From Thermoanaerobacterium butyriciformans (lineage in GTDB: Bacteria > Bacillota > Thermoanaerobacteria > Thermoanaerobacterales > Thermoanaerobacteraceae): a stretch of DNA of 64,000 nucleotides. The stretch is from assembly GCF_017874545.1 (NCBI RefSeq), contig NZ_JAGGLT010000001.1:141582-205581 (forward strand), written 5' to 3'. A program made the translations under genes and the position numbers. Shown one piece after another: positions 1-7,183 of this stretch. Position 1 is the stretch's first letter. Every line of letters starts with the position of its first letter. Under the pieces are notes generated by a model. It was not told the DNA's origin and did not search any database. It was given only the letters and a program-made list of their open reading frames with translations.

Positions 1-2
1 TA

Positions 3-188
3 GTTATACTGGCAGATGCTGCCGAATGGCCTGAGGAGATAGATATTATGAGAGCAGAAGCAGCAAAGCAGAGGGCAGAAGAAAGGTTGAGGCAGAAGAA
101 AAGCCAGCATGAGTATCTGCTTGCAAAAGCCGCTTTGCGGCGAGCTCTCGTTAGAATGACCATTGCAAAAAAATACAAAAAGATGTAA
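3..188 (+). CDS. atpC: ATP synthase F1 epsilon subunit, C-terminal part
   Basis: Only the last 61 codons lie in the window; the 5' end is cut by the window edge. The readable protein begins VILADAAEWPEEIDIMRAE and continues as a charged, Ala/Arg/Lys-rich pair of helices ending in KKM. The LADAAE..EEID..RAE stretch followed by the helical hairpin is the usual C-terminus of the epsilon subunit, which couples rotation to catalysis and inhibits ATP hydrolysis. This implies that the atp operon ends here. The call rests on motif recognition of a short fragment. Confidence 0.85.
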   Translation, partial: VILADAAEWPEEIDIMRAEAAKQRAEERLRQKKSQHEYLLAKAALRRALVRMTIAKKYKKM

Positions 189-193
189 GAAAT

Positions 194-270
194 ACCTCCA
201 CGATTGTGTATAAAAACATCCTATTTAGACTAAAATCTAAATAGGAGAAAATAGTGGAGGTGTTTTTATA
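194..270 (+). promoter_or_regulatory. Structured leader between atpC and the YcdB/PepSY gene
   Basis: A perfect 10-bp stem (220-229 with 236-245, loop of 6) is nested inside two further complementary pairs: 194-201 (ACCTCCAC) with 254-261 (GTGGAGGT), and 209-218 with 261-270. The right arms contain the GGAGG ribosome site (256-260) and run up to the start codon at 270. The pairings are seen directly. A role in ending atp transcription or in controlling initiation of the next gene is inference. Confidence 0.5.
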
Positions 271-1730
271 TGAAAAAGGTAACAGTTATAATATTGATGT
301 TCATAATATTGGCAGGGACATTTAATGTTTATGCTGCCCCAAGTGACAATATTATTACAAAAGAAAAAGCTATCTCAATTGTAAAAGACAAACTGGGAGA
401 TATAAAATACGATAATTTAAGCGCACAATACAGAGAGTTTACAAATAAAGATTCAGTGTGGATATTAAGTTATACTAAAGATGATATTTTTGAAAATACT
501 TCAATAACTCTAAATGCGAAAACTGGAGATATTATAAGGTATAATTATATATCTGATTACAATGGAGGCAAAAATCTAAGCAGAGATGATGCAAAAAAAA
601 TAGCAGATGAATTTTTAAACAAGGTAAGGCCAACAAATCTTAGCAAATATAAATTTGACAACATGTATAAAAATGACACTTATAGGGAATACAATTTTAA
701 ATGGAGAAGAGAAGAGAATGGTGTGAAAGTTTTATACGACACAATAAACGTATCAGTTGATAAAAAAACGGGATATGTTACACATTATACGTACGATTGG
801 ACAGAAGGAGATTTACCTACGCTTAAAAATGTGATAGATATAAATGAGGCCACGAAACTTTTTAAAGAATATTTAAGACCAAGATTAGTGTACACGGTAA
901 TATATAACAAAAATAAAGGTGATGTGAAACTGGTATATTTTTCACCATCACCTCAATACATGATAAATGCATATACAGGTGATATAATTGATGTAAATGG
1001 TAATAAAGTTGAATTAAAAAAGACAGGTGAAGAAAAAATCACATTGGACAAATTTTACAATAAATCTAGTAAGCCTGTTACAAAAGATGAAGCGTATAAA
1101 ATAGCATCCAAGTATGTATCTAAAGACTATGAATTAAAAAACACAGCATACATCGAAAAATACGCAGGCCTTGATTTAAATGTTTGGACGTTTGCATGGA
1201 ATAAAGTTAATGGAATAGGATATCTACATGTGGCAGTTAATGCAAATACAGGTAATGTCGTAGATGTGCTGGAAAGCACCAAAAGTGATTTAAGTATATC
1301 AATTTCCCGGGTAAATGCATTAAAAAAAGCGGAATCATTTATAAAGGATAATTTCAAAGACGTAGTACCTTATCTCGATTTTAACAGCAATTTAGATACC
1401 AATACACGTGAAGCAATCTACGGATACCACTTTGTATTTCCTCTCAAACAGTACAACATTCCATTTATAAATAATGGTATAACTATTGATGTAGATGGAG
1501 GAGGAAATATATCAGCGTATACTTATAAAAATTACGACGTACCGATTCCGATGCCGTCAAACATCATGACGCAGGATAAAGTAACAGATAAATACTTAAA
1601 AAATGGAAACTTTTCTTTAAAATATTACAAACCAGAAGACAAAAATATAATACCAGTTTACACTGTAGATGATCCTATTTATTCAAACTTGATAGATGCC
1701 ATTTCAGGTGAAATAATAAAACCATATTAA
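270..1730 (+). CDS. Secreted YcdB/PepSY-repeat protein
   Basis: A 486-aa protein with a classic signal peptide (MKK, then a hydrophobic stretch to about residue 22, VYAA cleavage region), so exported. The mature part is built of five or six copies of one unit. Each has a helix of the type TKEKAISIVKDKLGD, SRDDAKKIADEFLNK or TKDEAYKIASKYVS, followed by a beta-hairpin with an N..TGxV/I turn (NAKTGDII, NAYTGDII, NANTGNVV). This is the pattern of YcdB/YcdC and PepSY domains, often linked to control of secreted peptidases or to the cell envelope. No catalytic motif is seen. GGAGG lies 9 nt before the ATG. It is monocistronic, closed by a bidirectional terminator. Confidence 0.75.
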   Translation: MKKVTVIILMFIILAGTFNVYAAPSDNIITKEKAISIVKDKLGDIKYDNLSAQYREFTNKDSVWILSYTKDDIFENTSITLNAKTGDIIRYNYISDYNGGKNLSRDDAKKIADEFLNKVRPTNLSKYKFDNMYKNDTYREYNFKWRREENGVKVLYDTINVSVDKKTGYVTHYTYDWTEGDLPTLKNVIDINEATKLFKEYLRPRLVYTVIYNKNKGDVKLVYFSPSPQYMINAYTGDIIDVNGNKVELKKTGEEKITLDKFYNKSSKPVTKDEAYKIASKYVSKDYELKNTAYIEKYAGLDLNVWTFAWNKVNGIGYLHVAVNANTGNVVDVLESTKSDLSISISRVNALKKAESFIKDNFKDVVPYLDFNSNLDTNTREAIYGYHFVFPLKQYNIPFINNGITIDVDGGGNISAYTYKNYDVPIPMPSNIMTQDKVTDKYLKNGNFSLKYYKPEDKNIIPVYTVDDPIYSNLIDAISGEIIKPY

Positions 1731-1731
1731 A

Positions 1732-1750
1732 AAGGGCTTTTTAAGCCCTT
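1732..1750. terminator. Bidirectional terminator between convergent genes
   Basis: AAGGGCTT (1732-1739) pairs perfectly with AAGCCCTT (1743-1750) around a 3-nt loop. A/T-rich flanks on both sides let it serve the secreted-protein gene on plus and the transporter on minus. It overlaps the stop codon of the minus-strand gene. Confidence 0.8.
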
Positions 1751-2607
1751 AATTTATCTTCAGAAGGCATTTCAGATAAAATCATGCTTAAAAACGTCAA
1801 AAAACCGCCGATTATAGATTTCAATGTCATAACCTCACCAGCTACCACAAATGCTGTGATGGCAGAAAAGACAGGCTCCAGGGAAAAAATAATAGCTGTA
1901 TGTGTAGCAGATGTATTTGCCTGCATCGTATTTTGAACGGTTAATGCAAAAGCTGTTGCAAAAATGCCAGTCAATATAAGTGCAAACCATACGGTTTTGT
2001 TTGTCGGTATAGTTGGTTTTTCATATATAAATGATAAAATCCCACTTAGAATCGCAACAACCAGAATTTGTATCATTGCAAACGAAATAGTATCCACAGA
2101 TGGTGCATATTTTGCAATTAAGACGATCTGAAATGCAAATGATACTGCACACAAAAAAGTAAGGAAATCCCCAAAGTTTATCTTTAAATCAACATTTGTT
2201 GTTATAAGCAATAACCCTACCATTGCCAATATGACGCTTATCCACGATGTCTTTGACAGTTTTGCTTTTAAGAAAAATGCTTCTAATATAGGTACAAGCA
2301 CTACATTGAACCCACTTATAAAACCAGACTTTGATGCTGTAGTGTATTTTAGACCCAGTGTTTGAAATGCATAGCCTAAAAATAACATTGTACCAACAAG
2401 GACTGAAACAATAAATGTTCTTCTATCTATATTTACAAGTCTTTTGCCGTACAGGATTGCCAGTACTATGAAGGCAAGCATAAATCTCAAAAACAGAAAA
2501 TTGTACACAGGTATTACGCTTGTTGCATTTTTTACTATTATAAAAGTGGATCCCCAGATGACTGTGACTAAGATTAACATGATGTCGCTTTTTAATTTTT
2601 TTGTCAA
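1741..2607 (-). CDS. DMT-superfamily (EamA) membrane transporter
   Basis: A 288-aa integral membrane protein with about ten hydrophobic segments arranged as two EamA repeats, typical of drug/metabolite exporters. Family marks include VIWGSTFIIVKNA in helix 1, FLRFMLAF in helix 2 and SLEPVFSAITAF near the C-terminus, the conserved LEPV motif of the second repeat. The start is TTG at 2605-2607, supported by GGGAGG 8 nt upstream on the minus strand. It follows nadE by 23 bp in the same direction, so the two may be cotranscribed. Substrate cannot be predicted. Confidence 0.85.
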   Translation of the reverse strand: MTKKLKSDIMLILVTVIWGSTFIIVKNATSVIPVYNFLFLRFMLAFIVLAILYGKRLVNIDRRTFIVSVLVGTMLFLGYAFQTLGLKYTTASKSGFISGFNVVLVPILEAFFLKAKLSKTSWISVILAMVGLLLITTNVDLKINFGDFLTFLCAVSFAFQIVLIAKYAPSVDTISFAMIQILVVAILSGILSFIYEKPTIPTNKTVWFALILTGIFATAFALTVQNTMQANTSATHTAIIFSLEPVFSAITAFVVAGEVMTLKSIIGGFLTFLSMILSEMPSEDKLRA

Positions 2608-2630
2608 TCCTTAAGCCTCCCTATTTGAAA

Positions 2631-4268
2631 TTATGGCCTAAATTTCTGTGCAATTGGCATGCGCCTTCCGACGCCGAATGCTTTTGTTGTAACTTTAAGA
2701 CCCGGTGCTGCCTGTTTTCTCTTGTATTCTGCATTGTTGACCTTTCTGATTACATCTCTTACAATGTCTTCATCATAGCCTCTTGATACGATCTCACTTA
2801 TTGATTTATCATCTTCTATGTATAACTTAAGTATATCATCTAGTATTTCATAAGGTGGCAGTGAATCAGTATCCTTCTGATTTGGCCTTAGCTCTGCAGA
2901 TGGAGCCTTTTTAATGGTTGACAGCGGTATTATGATTTTGTCTCTATTTATATACTTTGCAAGTTCGTACACCATCGTCTTTGGCACATCGGATATTACA
3001 GCAAGTCCACCACTCATATCTCCATACAGTGTGCAGTATCCAACAGCGATTTCTGACTTATTTCCGGTTGTCAACACCATGTAGCCTTCTCTGTTTGATA
3101 TGAACATTAGATAGTTGCCTCTTATCCTGGCCTGCAGATTTTCTTCTGCTAGATCTCCCAAAACGTCACCATCTTTGTTAAAAATAGAGATATAACTTTT
3201 AAAAACATCTTCAATAGGTATTACTCTGTACTGTATGCCTAGATTTTGTGCTAAATCCCTTGCATCATCTTTGCTGCCTTCTGAAGAATAGCGAGATGGC
3301 ATAGACACTCCCACTACATTTTCACGCCCTAAAGCTTTTACTGCAAGTGCGCATGTGACAGCAGAATCAATGCCGCCGCTTAAGCCTACCACTGCTTTTT
3401 TAAAACCTGTCTTTCTAAAATAATCTTTGAGTCCTAAAATTAATGCATCGTGAACCCATGAAATATCTTCTTTGATTTCTTGAAGTGGTTTTAATTCATC
3501 TAGATTTTCAGTATCTACAAAAGCCATATCTTCAGAAAATGACCTTAAGTTTACGACTCTGTCACCATTGGAATTTATTGCGAAACTGTTACCATCAAAA
3601 ATCAGCTCGTCATTTCCACCGACTTGATTTACGTATATCAGCGGCAATTTATATTTCTTCGATATCTGCTTTACCATTCTTGTCCTTAATTCTTGTTTTC
3701 CAAGGTTATACGGCGATGCGGAAATATTTATAAAAATGTCTGGATTTAGCTTGTACTGCTCTTCCAAAACATCTATATCGTACCTTGGCCTTTCCCAGAA
3801 GTCCTTGTCGTTCCATATGTCTTCGCAAATATTTACTGCAAGGCGCATTCCTTTAAAGTCAAAACATTGTCTTTCTTTTGCTGGCTCAAAATACCTTTGC
3901 TCATCAAATACATCGTAATTTGGCAAAAGGGTTTTGTCAGCTTGTCCGATTATTTTACCGTTGTATAGAAGCAGTGCTGAGTTATGAAGCAAGTAGTCTT
4001 TTTCCTTATCCTTTGTAGCTGTGCCTACAATGACGCCAATATCATTTGTCTCAGGCAATATAATCTCATTTAAAGCACTATATGATGTTTCCAAAAAATC
4101 AGGGTTATAAAGTAAATCCTTAGGAGGATATCCAATGATAGATAATTCCGGAAATACTATAAGCTCCATATTAGCTTTTTTTGCTTCTTTTATATACTTA
4201 ATTATTTTTTCACAGTTATTTTTAATGTCACCCACAGTTGGATTCAACTGTGCTAATGCTATCTTCAT
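2631..4268 (-). CDS. nadE: Glutamine-dependent NAD+ synthetase
   Basis: A 545-aa two-domain enzyme that amidates deamido-NAD+ to NAD+ using glutamine-derived ammonia and ATP, the last step of NAD synthesis. The N-terminal nitrilase-type glutaminase starts MKIALAQLNPTVGD and shows its triad region: Glu in FPELSIIGYPP, Lys in the DKTLLPNYDVFDE stretch and Cys in NICEDIW. The C-terminal synthetase has the PP-loop SGGIDSA and the GNKSE and DKIIIPLSTI regions. Length fits the bacterial bifunctional family. The start is the ATG at 4268, 4 nt after GAGGTGAG; an in-frame GTG at 4277 lies inside that ribosome site and is unlikely. The DMT gene follows. Confidence 0.95.
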   Translation of the reverse strand: MKIALAQLNPTVGDIKNNCEKIIKYIKEAKKANMELIVFPELSIIGYPPKDLLYNPDFLETSYSALNEIILPETNDIGVIVGTATKDKEKDYLLHNSALLLYNGKIIGQADKTLLPNYDVFDEQRYFEPAKERQCFDFKGMRLAVNICEDIWNDKDFWERPRYDIDVLEEQYKLNPDIFINISASPYNLGKQELRTRMVKQISKKYKLPLIYVNQVGGNDELIFDGNSFAINSNGDRVVNLRSFSEDMAFVDTENLDELKPLQEIKEDISWVHDALILGLKDYFRKTGFKKAVVGLSGGIDSAVTCALAVKALGRENVVGVSMPSRYSSEGSKDDARDLAQNLGIQYRVIPIEDVFKSYISIFNKDGDVLGDLAEENLQARIRGNYLMFISNREGYMVLTTGNKSEIAVGYCTLYGDMSGGLAVISDVPKTMVYELAKYINRDKIIIPLSTIKKAPSAELRPNQKDTDSLPPYEILDDILKLYIEDDKSISEIVSRGYDEDIVRDVIRKVNNAEYKRKQAAPGLKVTTKAFGVGRRMPIAQKFRP

Positions 4269-4314
4269 AAATCTCACCTCGAAATATTTTCATAAAGATA
4301 TTTTAGCACATAAT

Positions 4315-4343
4315 GAAAAAAAATACACCAGCATATTGTGGTG
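4315..4343 (-). terminator. Terminator of the ABC importer operon
   Basis: Read on the minus strand, CACCA (4339-4343) pairs with TGGTG (4326-4330) just after the permease stop, followed by a run of eight Ts. The stem is short, but the T tract is strong. It separates the importer operon from nadE. Confidence 0.65.
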
Positions 4344-4358
4344 CAGTCAATTCTACAA

Positions 4359-5174
4359 TTACTGCCATTTGATTATTTTCTTTTCAATGTATACTAAAAG
4401 CACGTACATCAACGCAGCCAGCACAGATAGTATTAGGACACTGGACATGACTATGTCAAGCTTGAATATCTGTCCGCCGTACACGATGAGATATCCTAGA
4501 CCAGCCTTTGATACTAAGAATTCGCCTGTTATTACGCCAACCCAAGATAGCCCCATGTTGATTTTTATGGCAGACATGATAGTTGGGATACTGGCTGGCA
4601 AAATGCACTTTGTAAGTATTTGATATTTTGTAGCGCCAAATGTCTTTAAAAGTTTTATCTTATCCTCATCTACTTGCATAAAGCCTGTCTCTAAACTTAT
4701 TATTGTGACGATTAAAGATATTGCAAGTCCCATCGTTATTATAGGTGCTTCACCATTTCCCATCCATACGATGAATATAGGACCTAACGCAATCTTTGGA
4801 AGACTGTTTAAAACTATTAGGTATGGCTCCGCTACCTTTGATGCAAATGAAGACCACCAAAGCATGATAGCAATTGCTATTCCTATAATTGTTCCAAGTG
4901 CAAATCCAATCAGCGTCTCACTAAGTGTAACCCATATGTGTGTAAAAAGTGAACCGTCTTTGCTTAAGTTTATGATCGTTTTAAGCATGCGGGATGGCTG
5001 ACTAAATAAAAATGGATCTATCAATTTAAGCCTTCCGGCTATTTCCCATAATGCAAAAAATGCAATCAATATTATAACCTGAGTAGTTCTTATAGCTATC
5101 TCTTTTCTTTTGACTTTTTTTAAAAACTCCATGTGCTCCTTTGACATGTTTGACGTTGTATCATACATGGACAT
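4359..5174 (-). CDS. ABC importer permease, SsuC/TauC/ThiX type
   Basis: About 271 aa with a soluble N-terminal segment and about six membrane helices (IIALIAFFALWEIAG-like first helix, then LSETLIGFALGTIIGI). The EAA-type cytoplasmic loop is ETGFMQVDEDKIKLLKTFGATKYQ, broken in the family by the usual G. This is the BPD_transp_1 family used with NMT1/SsuA-type binding proteins. The start is ATG at 5174 or 5168, both behind GGAAGGAG; either overlaps the ATPase 3' end. An upstream in-frame codon at 5270 has no ribosome site and would read through the ATPase gene. Confidence 0.88.
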   Translation of the reverse strand: MSMYDTTSNMSKEHMEFLKKVKRKEIAIRTTQVIILIAFFALWEIAGRLKLIDPFLFSQPSRMLKTIINLSKDGSLFTHIWVTLSETLIGFALGTIIGIAIAIMLWWSSFASKVAEPYLIVLNSLPKIALGPIFIVWMGNGEAPIITMGLAISLIVTIISLETGFMQVDEDKIKLLKTFGATKYQILTKCILPASIPTIMSAIKINMGLSWVGVITGEFLVSKAGLGYLIVYGGQIFKLDIVMSSVLILSVLAALMYVLLVYIEKKIIKWQ

Positions 5175-5907
5175 CAAGCTCCTTCCATATCTCATTGAAA
5201 TATTCTCTAAATTCCGGGGCTTTTCGGCATCCAATGGGTGAGGGTGTATCGCATGTGAGATGTATCTCATGTATGCTTTTTACAACTGCCGGCCTATTAG
5301 ACAAAACCACGATTCTATCGCACATCGCTATTGCCTCTGATATATCGTGAGTCACTATAATAGCTGTCTTTTTTACATTTTTCAATATGCTCCATACCTC
5401 ATCAGATATTGCAAGCCTTGTCTGGTAATCAAGGGCTGAAAAAGCCTCATCCAATAGCATGATGTCAGGATTTAACGCTAGAGTCCTGATTAATGCTGCT
5501 CTTTGCCTCATTCCTCCTGATATCTGATTTGGATAATGGTATTTAAACTCTGCAAGACCGTATCTATCTAATAGTCCCTCTACATGCCTTATAGAATCAT
5601 CATTGACAGCATTTTGTATCTCAAGCCCAAGAAGAACATTCTGCATGATGTTTCGCCACTCAAAAAGGTGGTCTCTTTGAAGCATGTATCCAACCTCGCC
5701 GTTTACTTTTACGCTTCCGCCTGATGGCTTCAAAAGGCCTGCAATAATAGATAAAAGTGTGGATTTACCACATCCTGATGGTCCTATAACTCCTACAAAT
5801 TCGCCTTCATGTACATTGAAAGAGACATTTTTTATCGCTTCTGTTTCGCCATTTACCGTATGATAGTTTAAAGAGACATTTTTAAGTTCTACCATGACTT
5901 TATCCAC
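5161..5907 (-). CDS. ABC importer ATPase, SsuB/TauB/ThiZ type
   Basis: A 248-aa nucleotide-binding subunit: Walker A GPSGCGKST, Q-loop MLQRDHLFEW, signature ISGGMRQRAA (SGG instead of SGGQ, common in this subfamily), Walker B IMLLDEAFSALD, and switch His in IVTHDISEA. It powers uptake through the adjoining permease. The start is GTG at 5907, 8 nt after AGGAGG. An upstream in-frame GTG at 5925 overlaps that site and is rejected. The gene overlaps the permease by about 14 bp, and a 9-bp hairpin separates it from the upstream binding-protein gene. Confidence 0.93.
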   Translation of the reverse strand: MDKVMVELKNVSLNYHTVNGETEAIKNVSFNVHEGEFVGVIGPSGCGKSTLLSIIAGLLKPSGGSVKVNGEVGYMLQRDHLFEWRNIMQNVLLGLEIQNAVNDDSIRHVEGLLDRYGLAEFKYHYPNQISGGMRQRAALIRTLALNPDIMLLDEAFSALDYQTRLAISDEVWSILKNVKKTAIIVTHDISEAIAMCDRIVVLSNRPAVVKSIHEIHLTCDTPSPIGCRKAPEFREYFNEIWKELDVHV

Positions 5908-5946
5908 AAGGCGCACCTCCTGCACAATATTTTAGGCATACTTACA

Positions 5947-5970
5947 GGGGACAATCTTTCTATTGTCCCC
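5947..5970 (-). promoter_or_regulatory. Intercistronic hairpin between binding-protein and ATPase genes
   Basis: GGGGACAAT (5947-5955) pairs perfectly with ATTGTCCCC (5962-5970), loop of 6. On the minus strand it falls between the binding-protein stop and the ATPase ribosome site with no following T run. A processing or RNA-stability element that raises binding protein over ATPase is more likely than a full terminator; this is inference. Confidence 0.6.
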
Positions 5971-5976
5971 GCAACA

Positions 5977-6996
5977 CTATTTCTTTATTGATTCGACTGC
6001 TTTATCTGCGAAAGTATTGTCTATAAGAGCATTGGGGTCTACTTTGCTGTCTATTTCACCGGCGTTTAACAATACATTCTGAAGTGCGTCAAAATCAGCC
6101 GACTTCATTTGCGGTGTTGTACCCCATGCATCTATGCTTTTATACCTGTCGATAACTTTTGCTATGATATCAATATCTGTATCTGGGAAGAATGACTTGA
6201 TGTCTTCTGCCACTTGTTTTGATGAATGGGATTGAACGTAAAGCATCCCTTTGTAAACTGCATTCGTGAAATGCTGTATTATATCAGGATGTTCTTTTAT
6301 ATAGTTTTTTCTAGCGTTAAATGTCGTATACGGCACATCATGTCCGGCAGCACCGACAGATGCTACGATATATCCACCTTTTTCACTCTCTACTTGTGAT
6401 GCCGTCGGTTCAAATAATGCGACGTAGTCTGCATCGGATCTCATGAAGGCACCGGCAGTTGCTGTAAATTGAAGATTTGTCACAAGATTTACATCTTTTT
6501 TAGGATCTAGTCCGTGTTCTTTCAGTATATATTCAAGAGTCATTTCAGGCATTCCGCCCGGCCTTCCACCTATTATTTTTTTCCCTTTTAAGTTTTCCCA
6601 CTTGAAATTTGGCTCTGGTTTTTTGCCTACTAAGAATGAGCCGTCTTTTTTTGTAAGCTGTGCAAAATTTACAAGGTAATCTTCTTTTCCTTCTTTATAC
6701 ACGTAGACAGTAGTCTCTGGGCCTTGCAGTCCTATGTCGGCTTGACCTGATACGACTGCCGTCGCTGCTTTGTCAGAACCTTGTGCAGTTGTTATCTCCA
6801 ATTGAAGTCCTTCTTCTTTAAAAAATCCCTTATTTACTGCTGCGTAGTAGGGTGCATAAAAAATCGAATGAACTGTCTCAATAAAATTTATCTTTGTAAG
6901 CTGTTTATCTTTTGCTTTACATCCTGTAAACAAAACAGATGTAAGTATAAATGTAAGTATAAGCGTAAAAATAAGTAATTTCCTAGGCTTTCTCAT
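5977..6996 (-). CDS. ABC importer substrate-binding lipoprotein, NMT1/SsuA family
   Basis: A 339-aa lipoprotein: signal peptide starting MRKPRKLLIF and lipobox LFTGC at about residues 23-27. The mature part has the NMT1/THI5-like pattern HSIFYAPYYAAVNKGFF, GSDKAATAVVSGQADIG and GGRPGGMPEMTLEYIL, typical of receptors for sulfonates, aromatic acids or the thiamine pyrimidine precursor. It delivers ligand to the permease/ATPase encoded downstream. Start at 6996 (GGGAGG, 7-nt spacer); an in-frame ATG 15 nt earlier lies in that ribosome site. No riboswitch is recognised upstream, so the substrate stays open. Confidence 0.88.
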   Translation of the reverse strand: MRKPRKLLIFTLILTFILTSVLFTGCKAKDKQLTKINFIETVHSIFYAPYYAAVNKGFFKEEGLQLEITTAQGSDKAATAVVSGQADIGLQGPETTVYVYKEGKEDYLVNFAQLTKKDGSFLVGKKPEPNFKWENLKGKKIIGGRPGGMPEMTLEYILKEHGLDPKKDVNLVTNLQFTATAGAFMRSDADYVALFEPTASQVESEKGGYIVASVGAAGHDVPYTTFNARKNYIKEHPDIIQHFTNAVYKGMLYVQSHSSKQVAEDIKSFFPDTDIDIIAKVIDRYKSIDAWGTTPQMKSADFDALQNVLLNAGEIDSKVDPNALIDNTFADKAVESIKK

Positions 6997-7110
6997 GAAT
7001 ATACCTCCCATTTATTTAGATTTCAGTTTATTATATTCTATCAATTGCAAATGGTGATTGAATGGAAAATAAGATTTTTTCAACTACCGATTCGTTAAAT
7101 GATTACAGAA

Positions 7111-7137
7111 GAAGGAAATTAAATATTTTTGTCGAAT
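7111..7137 (+). promoter_or_regulatory. Sigma-H-type promoter upstream of the O-ligase/TPR gene
   Basis: GAAGGAAAT (7111-7119) matches the -35 consensus RNAGGAWWW and GTCGAAT (7131-7137) the -10 consensus RNNGAAT, with exactly 11 nt between. The -10 region also contains TTGTCGAA, which resembles a Spo0A box. The gene starts 47 nt downstream. The match is seen; regulation by SigH or Spo0A is inferred from the Bacillus consensus. Confidence 0.7.
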
Positions 7138-7183
7138 TAAATTATTTGTGTATTTTTTATAACATGTACAAAGGAGAATAATT

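Noticed and set aside
2601..4623. Plus-strand open frames opposite nadE and the permease
   Set aside because: Shadows of well-supported minus-strand genes.
7012..7110. Thiamine or other riboswitch before the binding-protein gene
   Set aside because: No recognisable conserved riboswitch core (such as the CUGAGA element) in the short leader on the minus strand.
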